Shown here: positions 58,281-64,000 of the stretch, piece by piece
Layout: each line of letters starts with the position of its first letter
Numbering within the stretch: the first letter of the stretch is position 1
Assembly (NCBI GenBank): GCA_911728455.2
Contig: OU452235.1
Location: 12,510,634 to 12,574,633, forward strand
Length of the DNA: 64,000 bases
DNA from: Marthasterias glacialis
Taxonomy: Eukaryota > Echinodermata > Asteroidea > Forcipulatida > Asteriidae
Direction of reading: 5' to 3'
Made by a program: the position numbers and the translations under genes
The notes under the pieces: generated by a model
Database searches by the model: none
What the model saw: the letters and a program-made list of their open reading frames with translations, nothing else
What the model was told of the DNA's origin: nothing

Positions 58281-59768
58281 AAGACCATTGGCAAACAGTA
58301 GCTGTGTGTGACGCCATTGCATGGGGTTAATAATTTGATTGATTGATTGATTTATAAATTCAGGCTTCAAATAAGAACAAGGCAAAAAGAAAACACAACC
58401 AAAAGCATACTGGACTGCAGAAAAGCGAACCAAACCATGCACTAAAAAACACCAATCACCTGAAAATGATCCTTATCACTTTAAGCCGGGAAGTGCAATT
58501 GCACGACGTGTATAAAACCGTGTACATAAAATTATATATGTATTCACTATGACCTGGAAGTTAAAGGGATACTTCATTCTTTGTTTTGGGAAGTATATGT
58601 CAGTCCCCACCCCCATTTTTTTTTAATAAACGCACCATACTTACTCAGTGAAGCAATTTTTGTGTTGGGGTTTTTGCGCTCTTTCATAATGTGCCTATTT
58701 TCAATTCCATCAGCCGATGTATAAGCGACAGTGATTTGGGGGCCTTTATTTACGATGGTTTTGAGTTCTCAAATGCTATGCTCTTGTTTTGTGACGGTAT
58801 TCCAGAGGGAAAAATTTCTCTTGAGGATTGACACTGGTCTGTGGACCTTATCAGTTAATTCCATTTTTAAAATCTTACTCTTTTTGTTGTTGTCCATTAT
58901 CCCTACTCAGTCTTTTAAAGTTGGCAGGCACTGGCAGTAGGGAAAGTACGTCATTGTTTCTTTCGGAAAAGTAACATTCTCAAGCCTGTGTGCAAATTTC
59001 ATCGAATTAGGTGATCTCGTTCTAGTGAAAACAACGGTAAACATTCGTCATGGATTTTGCGCATGTTCAATCGCTGCAGTCGAAATTTCTATAGCAAAAT
59101 ATGACATGAAATATCTTCAAGTGCTATTTCCTTGTTGGTGCTAGGATTTTTTATACAGAACTGTTTCCTTTTGAGGATTGGTATGACCTTAGTTTTCAGA
59201 ATGAGACCAGTGCCCCCTTGTTGTTCAAAACCAATTATGTTGGTCCAAGGTACTGCACATAGAGTGTAATCTTTAAACACCACACGTTTACAGTAAATAA
59301 AACAACATACCAAAGTATCGTTATCGAGGGGCTTTGGGGAGGAAATAGTTGTGAAGAGAGAGCAGTGGCGTAAATTTGTTGTGAAAAGTGGGGGGGGGGG
59401 GGGTGTTGGTAATGGGGGGGGGGAGGAATAAGTCTGAGATCATGAGCAAAGGGGGCATGGGGAAGGTAACATGTAAGTCCACAGCAGATGTTCGATTACA
59501 TTATGGGTGCCCTCTGTGTTGTTTATGTTCTACGTAGTTTGTTCAAATAATTACAGATAGGAGTTCGTAGAAATGGTTTATTAATTTACTCAGCTATCGG
59601 GTATACTTTTTCAGTGAAAGCCAATTTTTTGTCTTTTATGGACCAACAATCACGGGGGGGGGGGGTATGATCCTATGGACCACCCCCTGGACGGAAAGGG
59701 GGGATATATCGCCCCATCCGCCTTGTATTTACGCCCATGAGAGAGAGACCCCCCCGCCCCCCAAAAAA

Positions 59769-59824
59769 AGCAAACAAACAAACAAACAAACAAACAAACA
59801 AACAAACAAAAACAAAACAAAAAA
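59769..59824 (+). repeat. AAAC microsatellite
   Basis: About ten CAAA units after a G/C-tract-rich MITE remnant (59330-59760). Confidence 0.9.
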
Positions 59825-61111
59825 CAGCAAGGGCATCTACTGCGGATACATCTGGACAATGCATTGCTATAATACGTCAGTTAACGATTATGTGGATACT
59901 AATATGGACGTACGGAAGTACTCGACTGATTGGCTTTAAACAAAAGGAGGAAACTGGTTTGGCGTTTGTAAATTATGACTCATTCGCAGTAATCTTCATA
60001 TGCTTATATCGAGACTTAGAAAAAAGAAGAAAAAGGAAAACAGAAATAAACAAGAAACAAAAAAATCTAAACAAAACAAAACAAAATATAAAGAACTTGT
60101 AAAAATTCCCTGAAAATATACAGTCATTATTCAGAATAGAGATGGAATTTACTCGAGGGCTCATCACATCTTTGAGGCTATATCCTTTAAAGCTAAACTA
60201 GGTGCGTGGGTTTTAGAGTGCAGCGTAAAACTAGTGGTACATATTTGATCTTTTTATTTTTGTTGATGTTTGTAAACATGTTAAACGTATAGCTGCTTAT
60301 TTCTCACGCATACAAAACAAGCATGCAACTTTTCCTCGGATCAGCTGATTTCCTCGATTTTCACCTCATACTCATGCCATTGAAAATTGAAAAAAACTGT
60401 ACAAAGTCTTGTAAAGATTGGAAGTTCCTCGTTTTTTTGTTCAGTCCAAGTTGCATGCCTGACAAAAGGAACACGACTGCCTAGGTGAAAGCAGTGCAGA
60501 TGGGGCTGTTTTTCCTTAAAGACGAACTAGTACCAATTCCAACTTTCTACAACCTTTTACACTCTCATGTTAATGTTAACGTATTCATGCATCCGAGCTC
60601 CATACCACTCGGACCAACGATCTATGATGAGTTTGCAAATTGTACCACGGGTGACCGTGTTAAAATAATTCTATTAAAGATGATAAGCCTTTCCCAGGAT
60701 CGCAATTAATTGCCCATTAACAACAGGTCGGGCAAGTCCACGCCACACCCATAAGCAATTAATCACGAACCAATATTAAAGTAATCATTTTCAGACAGAA
60801 GCAAGTTGTTATGGATAGGCGTATAGTTTATTTGGAGTATTATTTTTTTTTGCCAAATATAACAAAAGCAATACAGCAGCTTCCTTAAAATAACTCTTCA
60901 AGCATAGCCTGAACAGTTTTTGTTGAACACCCCATAATATTATGACGTTTGTAGATCCTGAACGGAAGGCGTTGTTAAATCAGTTTGTTTTGTTTAGGCC
61001 GGAAAGGGTAGGGTTCATTTTGGTTGAGGGTGATGTGTACCATCAGTCGTACATCCGAAGTGGAATCATGCTTTTATAGGTTAGGTTTTTTTCTCTGCAT
61101 CGTAGTTTCAG

Positions 61112-63739
61112 ATGGTTGTGGCAACAAGCTTATCTAGTAAACGCTTGTGTGGAAATCTGTTCATTGACAAGTTGATATTTACTGTCGAGAGATCTTTAGT
61201 CTGGTTATTACTGAATATGGCGATACTGTGTCATTTTCTGTTTTTCCTGATTGGCATTTTGTACACATCAGCCGCGGAGGATTTTTTTGTAGAAAACCCA
61301 ATGTCCATTACGGTGACACTTGGTGGGGACGTACATTTCTGGTGCAAAACTGCAGAAACTTTTGCCTGTTACAATATGAACTGGATGTATTCAAGCTCGA
61401 AGACAGAAGGTGATCCATTCGGCACTATCGGAACATGCAGGACCCCAAACCACTGGGACATTGCCGTCAACAAACGCCTCACTCAGTCGTTCAATGACGG
61501 AAGATTTGGCTTGCATATTTCAAATGTAAGTTACAGCGACAGTGGACGCTACAGCTGCTGGGTTGCGAAGTCTGTAGAAGGGGATGCAATCAGTGAATTC
61601 TCCGATGTAGCATTTCTGACTGTTCTATCGCCCTTACCAACTCCACTTTGTAGATACATCCCGGAGGTTGTGTCTGTTGGCAACGATGTACGATTGATCT
61701 GCGAAGTACCCAGTGATGCGTTCATGGAAACAGTCAAACTAACCTGGGTGTATAATTCCCTCAGCCAAATACGAAGTGTGCAAGTGGAACGTGGGCTTAC
61801 TCTCAGTCGAGTTCACAGGCTTACAGATAGTGACAACTACAAGCTTTTTACCTGTGTTGCTGGCTCAGACCTAACCAATGGACCAAATTGCTCACTTTCT
61901 CCCCTGCAAATCCCCATGACAGTTGAGATAATCCCCGTCTTCGGTGAGGATGAAACCACGTATATGTTTGTCTGTAATGCAGACGCCGTGCCCCCTGTTA
62001 CAAATTACCACTGGAGTGTTCAGGAGATGGATAGTTTTTCCAAAGAGTGGAGAGATGTTCCGTTAGATAATAGTCACATACAGAACGAGGGTACCACTCT
62101 TACTTTGACCGCTGGAAGAGACATTGGACCAGTTGGACATAGGCTCTCAATAACCTGCACAGTTTCAAATAGCATCAAGTTAACCAAGTCTAGTGCCCCG
62201 GTTAGAATACTTCAGTGCAGCAATGGTGCAAGAGTTACAGAGCTGACCCGGTGTGAAGATCTTCTCGATCCTACCTCGACAATGGTGATACCAACTGAAG
62301 AACCGACACGCTCTGTAGGAATAAATGGTCTTCCAGGTACTGATGATGGTGACATGGGTATTTATGTTTGGATCGTAGTAGCTACTGTGATATTATTGGT
62401 TGTAGTCACTATTGTCTGCTGTATCTTATTGGTGAGGTACAGACGACTTACTACTACGAGCAACAAGACATCAACCAACAATGGTAACCATGGTTTGGGG
62501 GTAGCGTACAGTACCACCATGGGGTCGGTTGATCTACGCAGTCAGACCGGTACATCTGAGTCCAACGCGCTTATGATGAAAGCTGAAGTTGTTCTGACAA
62601 CCTCGAACTCTAGTTTACACCAACTTGATACCCGTCTTGAGCAGACAACTGACAACAGCTTTCCTCGGACTGTTGCACTCTCGACGAGTCACGGGCTTCA
62701 TGACGGAGAAACCTACGCATCAATCGACGATAGTCACCAAATACAGCAAGCTAATCAATCAGAGCCTCATCACTCAGCAGGGGACTTCACTTCAGGTTTA
62801 CACAAGTCCAGCCAGAATGGTTACGATACGATTGGACCAGACATATTCCAACCATCCGTAAGCTTTGATGGAACCGCACGAAGAAACTCTTCAGAGGTAA
62901 ACTTATCTGATAGTACATATGCTTCAGTTGGCAATGACCCGCAGTCAAATGACGAAGTTCGACTCCCACCAGAGCTTAGCACTGGACCTTCTGCATATGA
63001 GTCTGTTGATCTCAACATCACCCAAGTTCATACTTCAGTTCGAGACTCCTCTTCTTTGAAGAAAGTGTGTGTCGTTTCACCAACTTGTCACCTTAAGGAT
63101 GGTGGTGATAAGCAGGTTCTGTACGCGATGCCAGATAAACAGCGAAAGTCCAACATGAACAATGGTGAAATAACGAACAGACAACCCGTTCAGGACCCTC
63201 CCGGCGTTGTCTACGCCAAGCCAGATAAAAAACAAAAGAAGTCTGTTGAAAAGTACGGGAAGAAGTCCACCAAAAATGACATTACATCGAAACCTTTCAA
63301 ATCAAGTCCCCAAAATGTTCCCGAAGGCCTTTACGCGATGCCTGACAAGTCACAAAACAGATCAACAATTTCCTTGGAGAACTCTCAAGATGCGAGAGAT
63401 GATAGAAGCAACTTTAAGAGTGCCACCCCAGACACTGAGTTGGCATCTAAGATCCAGGACCTAGGTTTTTCAAGGAGTAATTCCATAACGCCTAAGAAAC
63501 CACATCGCACTGCTAGTTCAAAAATTGCTGGTTCGCGAATTTTGAGGGATTCTTTGAAAAGACAAAACGATTCCGAAGGTGGAAGGTATCAATCTATTTC
63601 ACGGAGCTCATCAACTGAGATGGACAGCCTGGAAGCAAGCACGCGCTCTGCCGTTACTGCTAAATCAAACACCGATCGGAATTATGAAACTTCGGCGGAT
63701 ATACCAATCTACGCAATGCCTGACAAGGGATCAAAATAA
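61112..63739 (+). CDS. Immunoglobulin-superfamily transmembrane receptor with YxxP-repeat tail
   Basis: 875 codons in one exon, the first ATG directly after an acceptor-like gtagtttcag. The better start is probably ATG 61217, which gives a classic signal peptide (MAILCHFLFFLIGILYTSAA) and an 840-residue precursor. Numbering from 61112: Ig-like domain 1 about 56-155 with four cysteines and the DSGRYSCW motif; domain 2 about 177-270; domain 3 about 270-370 with F-V-C and I-T-C-T-V landmarks. A membrane helix lies at about 417-441 (IYVWIVVATVILLVVVTIVC) followed by RYRR. The roughly 430-residue tail is Ser/Thr-rich and disordered in look. It has four YxxP motifs, YAMPDK at Y671, Y741 and Y867 and YAKPDK at Y701, plus YASI, YASV and YESV sites. 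YxxP is a known Crk/Nck-type SH2 ligand when phosphorylated, so adaptor signalling is inferred. The specific family is unknown. Confidence 0.93.
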   Translation: MVVATSLSSKRLCGNLFIDKLIFTVERSLVWLLLNMAILCHFLFFLIGILYTSAAEDFFVENPMSITVTLGGDVHFWCKTAETFACYNMNWMYSSSKTEGDPFGTIGTCRTPNHWDIAVNKRLTQSFNDGRFGLHISNVSYSDSGRYSCWVAKSVEGDAISEFSDVAFLTVLSPLPTPLCRYIPEVVSVGNDVRLICEVPSDAFMETVKLTWVYNSLSQIRSVQVERGLTLSRVHRLTDSDNYKLFTCVAGSDLTNGPNCSLSPLQIPMTVEIIPVFGEDETTYMFVCNADAVPPVTNYHWSVQEMDSFSKEWRDVPLDNSHIQNEGTTLTLTAGRDIGPVGHRLSITCTVSNSIKLTKSSAPVRILQCSNGARVTELTRCEDLLDPTSTMVIPTEEPTRSVGINGLPGTDDGDMGIYVWIVVATVILLVVVTIVCCILLVRYRRLTTTSNKTSTNNGNHGLGVAYSTTMGSVDLRSQTGTSESNALMMKAEVVLTTSNSSLHQLDTRLEQTTDNSFPRTVALSTSHGLHDGETYASIDDSHQIQQANQSEPHHSAGDFTSGLHKSSQNGYDTIGPDIFQPSVSFDGTARRNSSEVNLSDSTYASVGNDPQSNDEVRLPPELSTGPSAYESVDLNITQVHTSVRDSSSLKKVCVVSPTCHLKDGGDKQVLYAMPDKQRKSNMNNGEITNRQPVQDPPGVVYAKPDKKQKKSVEKYGKKSTKNDITSKPFKSSPQNVPEGLYAMPDKSQNRSTISLENSQDARDDRSNFKSATPDTELASKIQDLGFSRSNSITPKKPHRTASSKIAGSRILRDSLKRQNDSEGGRYQSISRSSSTEMDSLEASTRSAVTAKSNTDRNYETSADIPIYAMPDKGSK

Positions 63740-63869
63740 AAATGCTTTTAAAAAATCAGTGTGACTCCTCCGTGTTTTTCAGGTACCCTGTGTACGCAGC
63801 ATTTGCAGGTCGAATATTGGTCGAATGCTCGGTATCGAGAGTATCGAATATTGTTATTGTAACTACCAT

Positions 63870-63875
63870 AATAAA
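63870..63875 (+). promoter_or_regulatory. Candidate polyadenylation signal of the Ig receptor gene
   Basis: AATAAA about 130 nt after the stop codon. An AATAAA-like string also overlaps the stop itself at about 63735, but is too close for a normal 3' UTR. Confidence 0.45.
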
Positions 63876-64000
63876 CCTTGGCTTTGCATTCGAAAACTAT
63901 GCGGGCTAAACCCTAAAACTTGGACTCTAATTTGTGGTGAGCAACGGTACATTGACTTCGTGTCAGGAATACATATTTTTATATGATATTCGTGATCTGA

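Larger units (their letters stand above)
57592..61111. other. Spacer between the 1,196-codon gene and the Ig receptor gene
   Basis: Holds the 3' UTR of the upstream gene, MITEs at 57985-58280, a family A-like relic near 58600-59030, G/C tracts and an AAAC repeat. An open stretch at 60485-60709 (GLFFLKDELVPIPTFYNLL...) starts only at GTG and is not supported as coding. Confidence 0.6.

Overview
This window is eukaryotic nuclear DNA. It has long AT-rich non-coding stretches, spliced genes with GT-AG introns, tRNA-derived SINEs, LINE 3' ends, many short foldback (MITE-like) DNA transposons, satellites and simple repeats. Repeat style and gene content fit a marine invertebrate deuterostome, most likely an echinoderm. 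That assignment is inference from pattern, not a database result.

Layout. 1-22,600: no recognisable gene; repeats only (copies of a 250-350 bp dispersed family, foldback elements, a 74-bp satellite at 19,835-20,885, an A-rich simple repeat at 19,383-19,665, and a three-copy ~115-bp repeat near 16,400). 22,677-23,560: a possible gene 5' end on the minus strand (CpG-rich block plus a spliceable exon), low confidence. 28,528-38,612 minus: a complete TRAIP-type RING E3 ubiquitin ligase rebuilt from nine phase-compatible coding exons, with a probable 5' UTR exon near 40,079. 41,564-45,567 minus: a complete four-exon SLC16/monocarboxylate-transporter-like MFS protein. 45,600-52,400: intergenic, with mobile-element remains and one unlisted open segment at 48,677-48,904. 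53,966-57,591 plus: an uninterrupted 1,196-codon protein of unknown family, with a spliced upstream exon at 52,402-52,471. 57,592-61,111: repeats. 61,112-63,739 plus: a single-exon immunoglobulin-superfamily transmembrane receptor with four YxxP motifs in its long cytoplasmic tail.

The four genes have no visible common pathway: a genome-maintenance ubiquitin ligase, a solute carrier, an orphan intracellular protein and a cell-surface receptor. Their introns and spacers carry the same mobile-element families as the gene-poor left third. The most unusual items are the orphan 1,196-residue protein with an upstream exon that reads in its frame to a stop two codons before its ATG, the YxxP-tailed Ig receptor, a nested four-arm palindrome with a 9-bp flanking repeat, and strong over-representation of the octamer TAGGCCTA.
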